Origin: Pycnococcus provasolii | Lineage: Eukaryota; Chlorophyta; Pseudoscourfieldiophyceae; Pseudoscourfieldiales; Pycnococcaceae | Direction: 5' to 3' | NCBI GenBank assembly: GCA_938743325.2 | Contig: OW568864.1 | Span: 1,178,001 to 1,242,000 of the forward strand | DNA: 64,000 bases | Shown: positions 53,573 through 61,606 of the stretch, one piece after another | Layout of the letters: each line of letters starts with the position of its first letter | Position numbering within the stretch: position 1 is the first letter of the stretch | Notes under the pieces: model-generated | Seen by the model: only the letters and a program-made list of their open reading frames with translations | Told to the model about the DNA's origin: nothing | Database searches by the model: none | Made by a program: the position numbers and the translations under genes

Positions 53573-54283
53573 CTAACGCTTGTGACGTTTTGCTGCGCGC
53601 TTCCCGTCACCTTTTGCTGTATCAGCACCACCACCAGCACCTGCAGCAGTAGGACCTTTCGTGTCGTCACCAGCGGCGGCACCGCCAGCTTGCGGCGCAG
53701 GGTGCGCGACGTCCAACAACGTTTCGAGATTCTCAAGCCGTTCTGAATAGAGGAGAAGGATGTTCATCGTCTTCATGTGCTGCTTATCCAGTTCAGCCAC
53801 CTGCCCTTCTACTGACTTGATTGCTTCGACGACATTCTCGAGAGTCGCACCTCCGTCACCGTTCGCCGTGCCTGCGGCTGCCGCGTCACCTCCACCATCC
53901 TCCTCATCCTCCACAGTCAGCTCGTTGTGCCCCAGCGTGTACGTGATCAAGGCGTCGTGGCTGAACGAAAAGCTGTCGCGAAGCACGTCGAGACTTCTCG
54001 GTGTTGCGCGGTAGAACTTTCCAACCATGCTGTCGCAAGACTTGCACCTGATTGCGAAGTACGTGCTGCTTGCGTCAATGCCCTCGGCGGACGTTCGCGG
54101 CTCCGCCTCGTCGACGACAATGTTCGAAGCCGCCTTGAGCGTGATGGTTCTCAGTTCCTCGTTCGCGCATACGAAACCGTACGTATCTCCAAACACGACG
54201 CGGCAGTTCGCGCACTGCCATACGAGCGTGCCTCCGAGAGGTTCCGTGCGAAACCCGCTCGAGGCTGGCGCTCGCTCGCCCAT
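53573..54283 (-). CDS. MIS18: MIS18 family kinetochore protein
   Basis: 236 residues from the ATG at 54283. The Yippee-like MIS18 fold: LVWQCANCRVVFGDTYGFVC (first C-x-x-C), ITLKAASNIVV, YFAIRCKSCDSMVGKFYRAT (second C-x-x-C), PRSLDVLRDSFSFSHDALIT, YTLG. A C-terminal coiled coil (VVEAIKSVEGQVAELDKQHM; LLYSERLENLETLL) and a basic tail (KRAAKRHKR) follow. MIS18 proteins prime centromeres for CENP-A loading; the coiled coil makes MIS18 oligomers. All four zinc Cys are present. Confidence 0.88.
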   Translation of the reverse strand: MGERAPASSGFRTEPLGGTLVWQCANCRVVFGDTYGFVCANEELRTITLKAASNIVVDEAEPRTSAEGIDASSTYFAIRCKSCDSMVGKFYRATPRSLDVLRDSFSFSHDALITYTLGHNELTVEDEEDGGGDAAAAGTANGDGGATLENVVEAIKSVEGQVAELDKQHMKTMNILLLYSERLENLETLLDVAHPAPQAGGAAAGDDTKGPTAAGAGGGADTAKGDGKRAAKRHKR

Positions 54284-54774
54284 GGCGCTGAGGAGGAGAG
54301 TGGGGAGCAGAGGAAAACGGGCCGAGAAGGCAAGGCCAGGGGGGCGGGAAATACGGTTGGAAACCCCAAACATGGGAGCGCGAACGCAAAACCCACGCAA
54401 AACCCCAATTGGTTGTTGGCCGCAAAATCGCAAGTCTTCGTTGGTCAAACGGGAGCTGAAAGGCCATCCATCCGCAACCCGGCCGCGGGCTCTCGCCGTT
54501 GGTGATGCCAACGGCTGGAAAAGAGCCGTTGGATCGGATCGGAGCCCGACCATTTGCCCCGACCATGACCCTGCATGCGTCTTGCCCTGTGGCCTTGCCC
54601 TTGCCGTTTGCCCGGACTGGGTAAGGTGGACTGGTTTGAAGCCGTTTGACTTTCAACCTCTGACCTCGACCTGCGCCCCCGTCCTCCCCTCCCCTCCCCT
54701 CTCCGCCGGCTTCCGCCATTCGCAGCTCCACTCCAGCACGCCGACACCGCAACGCGCACTGGCACAGGCAAGAC
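54284..54774. other. Divergent spacer, MIS18 / RIB72
   Basis: About 490 nt. Several frames run through it on both strands without domains. CCCCTCCCCTCCCCTC at 54686-54702 precedes the RIB72 ATG. Confidence 0.45.
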
Positions 54775-56929
54775 ATGTCCACCTACAGCGAGTACGCGAA
54801 GTACCTCGTGTCCAAGTCCGGGCGCAGCCTACAGGTGCCCAACCTCCCGCAGTTCGCAGTGCGCCGTCCGGGGGATGAGGTGCGCCACAGGCCACAGCGG
54901 CTGCGATATGTCACCGGTGTACCTGGCGTGTACGAGGAGCCGAAGTTTGATAACCTCGTCGCGCCAGACGAGCCCGTTGGATCCTTCGACGGGCCTGAGG
55001 ATGACTGCTGTGCTAAGGTGCGTTTTCCTTACTTTTCTTCTCAGTGGCGTTTTGTTTTGTTTTGTTTTTTGTTTTTTCTCTGTTTTCCGGCTCTCTGCTA
55101 CAGGCGCACGCATGCATGACTCTTACACACGAATGGAAAAAACGACACACACAAAACAGCCGACCCAAGTGAAAATGAACTACACGACGAGGCAGCCTGC
55201 GTGGGTTGCGTACGACCGGAAGGTTCTGCGCTTCTTCGGCTACTTTAAGGAGGCTATCACTGAGCGTCGCGAGGAGAACCACCGTGTCCGACGCTGCGTC
55301 GTCTGCTACTACCTCGAGGACGGCTCTATGTCCATTGACGAGCCGCGTGAGGACAACAGCGGTATCCCGCAGGGCGTTTTTCTTCGCCGCCATCGCGTTC
55401 CCAAGTCGAATGGGTCATTCGTCGGCCTTCATGACTTTGTTGTCGGTGGACAACTCGAGGTGTATGCGCGCACCTTCTTCCTTCTCGCGTGCGATCCGTT
55501 CACGCGCACATTCCTTCAGAAGAGCGGTATTGAGGTTGGGCCGGATCAGGAGTACCCGTACGCGACGCCACACCACCAGTTCCGCCGCGACTTTTCGCGC
55601 AGGGTGCAGGCTGCAGGAGATTCGAACACGCACTTCTGGGCTGGACCGTCGCTGAAGAGCCTCGAGCTGGATAAGAAGGTGCTCCGATTCTACGCGTGCT
55701 GGGACGACCGCGGAAGCCTGTTCGGCGACCGGCACGCATACATCGTGCACTACTACCTCTCCGACGATACCGTCGAGGTGCTGGAGGTGCACGCGCGCAA
55801 CAGCGGCCGTGATCCGTTCCCCAAGCTCCTTAATCGCATGAAGCTACCCAAGCACGTGTACGAGGTGGGAGCCTGTCCCATGTCCGCGGAAAGTCGCGCG
55901 AAGCTCAACTACAAATACTACCATTTCACGGAGCTGAAGATTGGAGGAACGGTCGAGGTTTACAACCGCAAGCTTCTGCTGCACGACTGCGACGAGTTCA
56001 CCAAGTCCTTCTACATCACGTACTGCAACAGGACGCCCAAGGACTTCGCGCCCATCAAGATTGCCGATTCGGAGCTCACGCGCCCGAAGGTGAAGTTTCC
56101 GCCCCACGAGGGATTTGGCAGCGATTACGACTCCCTGCAGTCGTGCCTCCACCTTATCCCGAAGCCGGCGAAGCGAGACACGATGCGCTTCATCGAGCAG
56201 GAGGGCAAGGTGATGCGCTTCAACGCGAAGATGGTGGACAATCCGGCGCTCGCGATTCGCCTAAATTCCGTGGAGAAGTCGCGCAAGTTCGTCATATCGT
56301 ACTTCATCGTCGACGACACGATCCAGGTGTTCGAGCCGCCCGTGCGAAACAGCGGCATTGTTGGCGGCAAATTCTTCGAGCGTGGCCCAGTGAACAAGCG
56401 CGACGGCAAGAAGTACCTTGCCAGGGACATGTTCATCGGCGCACGAGTCTCGGTGTTCGGCCGCAGCTTCGAGCTTCTCGACGCAGACGAGTACACGCTC
56501 GAGTTCATGGAGTCAAATCACTGGTCATTCCCGAAAAGCGACGCTGTGCGCATCGTCGAGAATACCGTGGAGGCTCTTGCGCGGCAGTACCCCGACTCGA
56601 ATAGCGCCTTAAATGCTCTGCAGACGGCGCTGCTGGCGCATGACTACAACGGCAACTCCAGCGTGGAGATTGAGGAGCTCATGCCAGCTTTGAATGAGGT
56701 GTGCCCGGGCGCACTTTCCACGCAACAGGAGGCTATTACGCTTTGCAGGTCATTTGGAGTTGGGCGGGTAGATCACACACGCGAGGCTTCGAGCCTAAGC
56801 ATTGGCGCAATGGTGGAACAGGTGAAGCGAGCCATCACACGAACGCTTGGGCCAGTGGATTCTAGTGCCGCGACGCAGGCACCACAAACAGGTGCGTCGG
56901 CAGAACTAACAATGGAAGACATGTTTTGA
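54775..56929 (+). CDS. RIB72: RIB72/EFHC family axonemal inner-junction protein (three DM10, EF-hand)
   Basis: Join 54775-55017 and 55160-56929; 670 residues, near the 72 kDa of Chlamydomonas RIB72. The intron (55018-55159) has a GTGCGT donor and an ACAG acceptor; the nearer acceptor at 55103 would put the frame into a stop. Three DM10 domains begin at VLRFFGYFKEAITERREENH, VLRFYACWDDRGSLFGDRHA and VMRFNAKMVDNPALAIRLNS, each with the Y-(Y/F)-L-(E/S/V)-D-D and (R/N)-N-S-G pattern. A C-terminal EF-hand reads DYNGNSSVEIEE. RIB72 lies inside the A-tubule of axonemal doublets and stabilises them. This needs a flagellum. Confidence 0.92.
55018..55159 (+). other. RIB72 intron, 142 nt
   Basis: GTGCGT donor and AAACAG acceptor; phase 0. 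T-rich in the first half. A second potential acceptor (CTACAG at 55103) lies inside but would truncate the protein. Confidence 0.75.
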
Positions 56930-57050
56930 GGGTTAGGGTTAAAATTTGCATAACATCAGGGCGGATACAAAGAGGACCGGTTGGGCAACGTACGTGTAAT
57001 ACATTTTCTCTCTTCATAAGCAAACACAAGGTGGTGGTTTCGAGGTGGTT

Positions 57051-57084
57051 GTGAATTCAAGTTCCATTACTGCACGAGCGACTC
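57051..57084 (-). promoter_or_regulatory. Copy E of the shared 3'-end element
   Basis: Directly after the SAP30-like stop codon the minus strand reads GAGTCGCTCGTGCAGTAATGG and AACTTGAATTCAC, the first box of the shared element; the second box is not recognisable. Confidence 0.5.
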
Positions 57085-58316
57085 TTAGCTTGTTCTGTGT
57101 TGGCCTGATGACAGCGCTGCGATGAATTGCCGTAGAACCTTCTTCTCGTCAAGTTTTGGAAAATTTCGAAAGTGCTGCTCCGCCGCGTCGACAAGATCCA
57201 CCTTAGGAGAAGAGGCTGAGACGTCCTTCAGCTCGAATTTCCTCCGATATCGGCGCAAGCTATTCGTGTCGAGCTTGTTGAGGTCGACACGCGACTTTTT
57301 CTCATCCGGCATGTCCTTCACCTTGACGCGCCGCCTCTCTCGCTGCGAAACTCGCGAAGCTGATTTTGCCTTTGCCTTTTCCGCAGCTTCCGCATCCGCA
57401 TCCGCCTTCGCCTTCGCCTTCGCTTTTGCCTTTGCCGCCGCTGCAGCCGCCTGTGAAGGACCTTCGCCACTGCTTGCGTCAGCGGCAGCTCGTGCAGTTA
57501 AGGGCACCGAAGAAGCACCGCGTGCTGGTTGTGTCCTTCGCGTCTCCCCACCGTTGTCTTGGTGACGTTTTTCCCTGGCAGTGTCAGCTTTGCCGTGACC
57601 AGCACCCTCCTCCTCTTCCTCCTCCTCCTCCTCCTCCTGCTCTTCTTCGTCAGCTGGAGCTTGCGCGCCTGCCTCAGGATATCTCACAACGTCAAGCGCA
57701 TTCCGCTGCAGGCGGACCGTCTCTTTCGTGTCCGACTCCAGTGTCTTTGTCACAATAATAGGTCATCAGGAAAAAAAAAACAAGTGGGAAGAAAGGTGTG
57801 AGTTAGCAATCAAGTTCAAACAGGATATTGTCGGTGTTTTGAATCGTGCAGGCACCACGCTTTGCATTGGCCTTTCGGCAATACGAGCTGATCAAAACAA
57901 TCGAAAAAATAAACATAAAAAATAAACAAAGAAATAAATGTGTTATGTAACGCACCAGCCAGTGCCAACCACCAAGGCCTATCGCCTTGCGTACTGTGGC
58001 CATTTCACCAATCAAAGAGGACTTCGTTCGGTTATTGCCTATTATCTTAACGAGGGTCTGTTGCGAAGCAGTGTGTGTGCGTGCGCAAAGTGAGTGTTTG
58101 CTCGAGTATACATATTTAAGTAGCCCCGTTTGACAAAAATTAAGTTGTCACGATTCAAACAAACAAAGCCACTGTGAGCGAAAACATCTGAAGACGTCTG
58201 CGTACCATTGGCGGCAAGACGGCATCTTGGTTCGTGCCAGCTGTTCGCTTCCTATTGTCGCCGTCGTCGTCGCCCTCGTCCGCGGGCGAGCGCGACCGCT
58301 TCTCACCTCCGGCCAT
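57085..58316 (-). CDS. SAP30-like: SAP30-like Sin3/HDAC complex subunit, three exons
   Basis: Exons 58316-58206, 58057-57956 and 57744-57085; 290 residues. Introns of 148 and 211 nt have GTACGC and GTGCGT donors and ACAG and AAAG acceptors, all phase 0. Exon 1 is MAGGEKRSRSPADEGDDDGD..., a basic nuclear start. Exons 1-3 join to give LPPM-TLVKIIGNNRTKSSLI, GLGGWHWL-TLESDTKETV and RLQRNALDVV, a compact G-G-W-H-W module. After a long Glu/Ala/Lys linker the SAP30 Sin3-binding domain reads VDLNKLDTNSLRRYRRKFEL, DLVDAAEQHFRNFPKLDEKK and VLRQFIAAL. Function is transcriptional repression with Sin3 and histone deacetylase. The third exon alone has no starting ATG, which forces the multi-exon model. 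Confidence 0.8.
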
Positions 58317-58768
58317 TTCGCGGAGTATGCGGAGTACCACTGGGCAATATGCGGCCCGATAATATCAAAAAACGGGTGGGCACTGGGGCAACAGAGTGGG
58401 GAGGGGGTTGGTCGAAAGTCGAAATCCGGGAGGTCCCTTGGCAGACAGGTCCTTGCCCATTTTTTTTTGACGGGATCGCGCGAATTCCTCCTGTCCTTGG
58501 CGCGCACCCCGTTTTGCAGAGCTCGCGATTGCCCGAATACGGCAAGATTCCTACTTTGTACCTGTGGGGCCAGCCAGCCAGCCAGCCTACCAAATAGGGT
58601 GGTACCAGCAAAGAAAGTCGGGTGGCGCTCCGCTCGCCAAAAAAAAGGGGTCTCGATCCGCCTTAAAACACGGACTGGCTGATGTGAGTGGTGTAAATGG
58701 ACGAAACCGTTGGACAAAGTAGTACTAAAATTACACTTCCATTACTGAATGGGGCGATCTTATTAGCT
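58317..58768. other. Spacer between SAP30-like start and exonuclease end
   Basis: About 450 nt. Contains a CCAGCCAGCCAGCCAGCC run (58571-58588) and the shared 3'-end element of the exonuclease gene at its right side. No gene seen. Confidence 0.45.
58691..58768 (-). promoter_or_regulatory. Copy B of the shared 3'-end element
   Basis: After the exonuclease stop the minus strand reads ATTCAGTAATGGAAGTG, TAATTTTAGTACTAC, TTTGTCCAACGGTTTCGTCC and ATTTACACC. Both boxes are present. Confidence 0.65.
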
Positions 58769-60688
58769 TCACTCCACTCCAAGTGCGTCACCCGCTGCGG
58801 CACAGCGTATGAGCTTTCGCGCCTCCATGACAGCCACGCTCGTGCCGAAGATTTCCACCTTCTGCTTCACCTTTTTCGCATCACCACTATCCGATTGTCC
58901 GCTCACGCGAACCTCGGCATTTGAAAGAGCCTTGATGTGCTTAACACGTCGTCCACCGCGCCCAATCACGCGCCCAGCCTCTCTTCGATCGAGGTAGAGA
59001 ACTTCGTCGGGCGTAGCCCGCTGGAAAAGCCGAATTTCCACAAAGGGCGGCAGCATGTCCGCGCTGAACGACGTAGGCGCGTGATCTTGGAAAGGTTCAG
59101 GCGACGAGGGTGGCGAAACTTCTCCGGGCTCCGATGCTCCATTCGCGGTGACACCTGGCTCAACACCCGGCGGCGGTGGCTCTGCATCGTCACGCGAACG
59201 TTTCTTTTGTCCTTTCTTCTGGCCCGATGATGCCTTCGAGTTGGCGCCAGGATTGCCCTCGTCAAGCAGGCGGCGCGCTCCAGTGGAGAGTGCAGATAGC
59301 GCACTGCCGGCACTTCTTGAACTCGTGCACCACGCGTACATGTGCGGCGTCATCGCGAATGCTTTTTTCGCGTGCCCGTTGTGATCCATCGTCATCAGCT
59401 GAGGCTCCATGAGCGCCCTGTACGCTGCAAGCGCGCCACTCGGCTCGGCAAACTCCACTTGCGTATTGCCACCTCGAGGAGGCATCGGCGTTGCCGTCGC
59501 CGTTTGAGTTGGCGTCGAGATGGCTGCATACTTAGGTGTTTTGACCTCCATCTGCTTCAGGCTTTCGACGACGCGCTCAAACACCGCGCTCCGATGCTTT
59601 GCGTCAGCACCACGGAAGAGGAGGTAGTACAACAACTTCCGAACCCTTTCCGCGTCCCATCCAGGCGGAATGCCCGCGATGCCCCAGCGGCTTTGAACGG
59701 AATCCGGGAGGCTGCGCATTTGACGCACAGGTGGAATTTCGGCAAGCTTGCGCAGGGCAATGCCCACGGCGACGCGGGCACACCACAGCGCGTCGAGCGT
59801 GCTGTCGTGGCTCTGATTCCAGTGGCTCTGGAAGCTGCTGTCAGCGGGCACGCCGCACCCAAGCACCTCGCCCACAAGACCCTCGTGTCGCGCGTGATAG
59901 CTACCTCCCATGACGTGATTTGCGACATCCTTCAGGCTCAGCGTCCAACGAGGTGCGTCCTCCACTGTCACGATGCCAGACGTGTCGAGCACGCGCGACG
60001 GAAGAAATGCCAGCGCCATGAGGTCCGTCGTGCCACTGTGCACGCAAACGACGTCGCGGCGCTGCACGAGCTTGAAAACCGCGTCGCGCGCCTCGGCTGG
60101 ACTCTGAAGCACGCCTTCGCCGTCGTTCGAATACAGGTGCGCTTCCGTGACGCCGCTGACGTGCGTGCGATAGTCAGCCACCTCGAATCCTTCCGGCGGG
60201 CGCACGTAAGCGTCGAGCGCGGTGCGTATCAGCTCGCCCGTGGTTGGAGATACCTCCACAAGCGACACGCGCGCGACGCAGGACATGTCGGGAAGCACGT
60301 GTGCGCCGCCGTCGTCATCAGTCGGCGTGGGTGACGTGGGGCGCACCGTTACGAGCTCGCAGTCGAGCCCAAAGAGCCTTGGCGGCGAGCTGGTGGTGCA
60401 AGCATCGTCAGCTTCCACCTCGTGCTCTTGCATCGGGTCCGGGCATATCCACCGACACCCTCGTTCCAAGTGCAGTACCTTTGCAAGCGGCCCAGAGAAA
60501 TCGTTGCGGCACTGGTCCGATAACGTGCAGAGCATGCGCGTGACCCCTCTTGAATTTCGCGCCGCGCGCGTCATAGCCTTGACCTCGTGTGTTCTTTGCT
60601 GGCACGCGGTGGAGTCCCCCGAGCTGGGCATGGCAACGTCGCGCATGGCTTCGTCGTTGTCGAGTGCGGCGAACCGGCTGCTGTTCAT
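58769..60688 (-). CDS. DEDDh RNA exonuclease (REX family) fused to a KH domain
   Basis: 639 residues from the ATG at 60688; an ATG at 60793 would add 35. Exonuclease domain ~105-310: exo I LFGLDCELV (D109, E111), the DYRTHVSGVT box typical of REX exonucleases, exo II VCVHSGTTDLMAL, exo III HDSTLDALWCARV (H294, D299). This puts it with REX1/REX3/REX4-type 3'-5' exonucleases that trim rRNA, snRNA or tRNA. After a low-complexity basic linker the C-terminus (~545-635) is a KH-type RNA-binding fold with the GxxG loop in AGRVIGRGGRRVKHIKALSN. The exonuclease-KH order is unusual. It is divergent to UBC13. Confidence 0.85.
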   Translation of the reverse strand: MNSSRFAALDNDEAMRDVAMPSSGDSTACQQRTHEVKAMTRAARNSRGVTRMLCTLSDQCRNDFSGPLAKVLHLERGCRWICPDPMQEHEVEADDACTTSSPPRLFGLDCELVTVRPTSPTPTDDDGGAHVLPDMSCVARVSLVEVSPTTGELIRTALDAYVRPPEGFEVADYRTHVSGVTEAHLYSNDGEGVLQSPAEARDAVFKLVQRRDVVCVHSGTTDLMALAFLPSRVLDTSGIVTVEDAPRWTLSLKDVANHVMGGSYHARHEGLVGEVLGCGVPADSSFQSHWNQSHDSTLDALWCARVAVGIALRKLAEIPPVRQMRSLPDSVQSRWGIAGIPPGWDAERVRKLLYYLLFRGADAKHRSAVFERVVESLKQMEVKTPKYAAISTPTQTATATPMPPRGGNTQVEFAEPSGALAAYRALMEPQLMTMDHNGHAKKAFAMTPHMYAWCTSSRSAGSALSALSTGARRLLDEGNPGANSKASSGQKKGQKKRSRDDAEPPPPGVEPGVTANGASEPGEVSPPSSPEPFQDHAPTSFSADMLPPFVEIRLFQRATPDEVLYLDRREAGRVIGRGGRRVKHIKALSNAEVRVSGQSDSGDAKKVKQKVEIFGTSVAVMEARKLIRCAAAGDALGVE

Positions 60689-60989
60689 CAGAAAGGCACG
60701 GACTTGTACGACTGGTCGGGTGTGGGTGTGGGATGGCGGCGACGGGTAGTCACAGGGGTTGAAGGATCGGAAGCTAGGTAGGGGATCCTTCATTGTACTG
60801 GCTGCGAGTGCGTCCCCTCGCGGAGGGTTTCCCCTCTGTTTCCCCTTCCCCTCCGCGCCCTCTCCCCTCCCTCCCCTCCTCCCTCCCTTCCTTTCCCTCC
60901 TCCCTCCCAGGTAGGTGGCTAGCGTAACTCGACGCCTCTGCACTTCTGCGCCGCGCCTCCACGCCCTTCTGGCTAACCTTTCATCCGCC
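60689..60989. other. Divergent spacer, exonuclease / UBC13
   Basis: About 300 nt with a CCCCTTCCCCTCC-type tract at 60829-60909 on the UBC13 sense strand. It ends CCCAGGTAGGTGG, which looks like a splice donor in the leader, but no matching acceptor is convincing. Confidence 0.4.
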
Positions 60990-61439
60990 ATGGCGGAACT
61001 GCCCAAGCGTATCGTCAAGGAGACGCAGAGGCTGATGAGCGAACCTGCGCCGGGCATCAGCGCAAGTCCGCACGAGGACAACCTGAGGTACTTCGACGTC
61101 ATGATACAGGGCCCGGTGGGAAGCCCGTACGAGGGAGGCTGCTTCAAGCTCGAGCTCTTCTTGCCTGACCAGTACCCCATGGAGGCTCCGAAGGTGCGCT
61201 TTCTTACGCGCATCTACCATCCGAACGTAGACAAGCTCGGTCGCATATGCCTCGACGTGTTGAAGGACAAGTGGAGCCCCGCCCTTCAGATCCGCACCGT
61301 GTTGCTGTCGCTGCAGGCTCTTCTCTCTGCTCCGAACCCGGACGATCCGCTCGCCGAGGATGTGGCAAAGGCGTGGAGGGAAAACGAGGCTGCTGCCATG
61401 GCGACTGCGCGCGAGTGGACCCAGAAATATGCACAGTGA
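60990..61439 (+). CDS. UBC13: UBC13, ubiquitin-conjugating enzyme E2 (Lys63 chains)
   Basis: 149 residues from the ATG at 60990, the usual E2 length. [20 protein letters not shown] opens the family; [40 protein letters not shown] (HPN motif), [20 protein letters not shown] with the catalytic Cys, and [14 protein letters not shown] follow. The sequence is nearly invariant in UBC13. Acts with a UEV partner to make Lys63-linked chains in DNA-damage tolerance and signalling. No intron. Confidence 0.97.
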   Translation: MAELPKRIVKETQRLMSEPAPGISASPHEDNLRYFDVMIQGPVGSPYEGGCFKLELFLPDQYPMEAPKVRFLTRIYHPNVDKLGRICLDVLKDKWSPALQIRTVLLSLQALLSAPNPDDPLAEDVAKAWRENEAAAMATAREWTQKYAQ

Positions 61440-61528
61440 GGTGTGCATATATTTTTTTTTCTGTAAATCTTCTCGCCATATATTCCGCCATGCGGCCCAC
61501 GACACGACACGACGCGGCATGTTTTCGT

Positions 61529-61560
61529 GTTCGGGGTTAAGGGCACCCCTAACCCCGAAC
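61529..61560. promoter_or_regulatory. Perfect 11-bp inverted repeat containing a CCCTAA-type box
   Basis: GTTCGGGGTTA (61529-61539) and TAACCCCGAAC (61550-61560) are exact reverse complements separated by ten bases. It lies between the UBC13 stop and the TAPT1 ATG 47 nt on, so it could be a promoter palindrome or a terminator-like hairpin. Confidence 0.6.
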
Positions 61561-61606
61561 AACTCCGCGCGAGGCCCATTCCCACAGAAGTGACCCTTCA
61601 CCGCCC

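Noticed and set aside
55104-55159. Nearer acceptor for the RIB72 intron at 55103
   Set aside because: It leads into a stop codon within 23 codons, while the acceptor at 55159 restores the DM10 frame in phase 0.
58355-58470. Possible extra exon upstream of SAP30-like exon 1
   Set aside because: The frame continues upstream of 58316 without an ATG; MAGGEKRSRS is a natural start.
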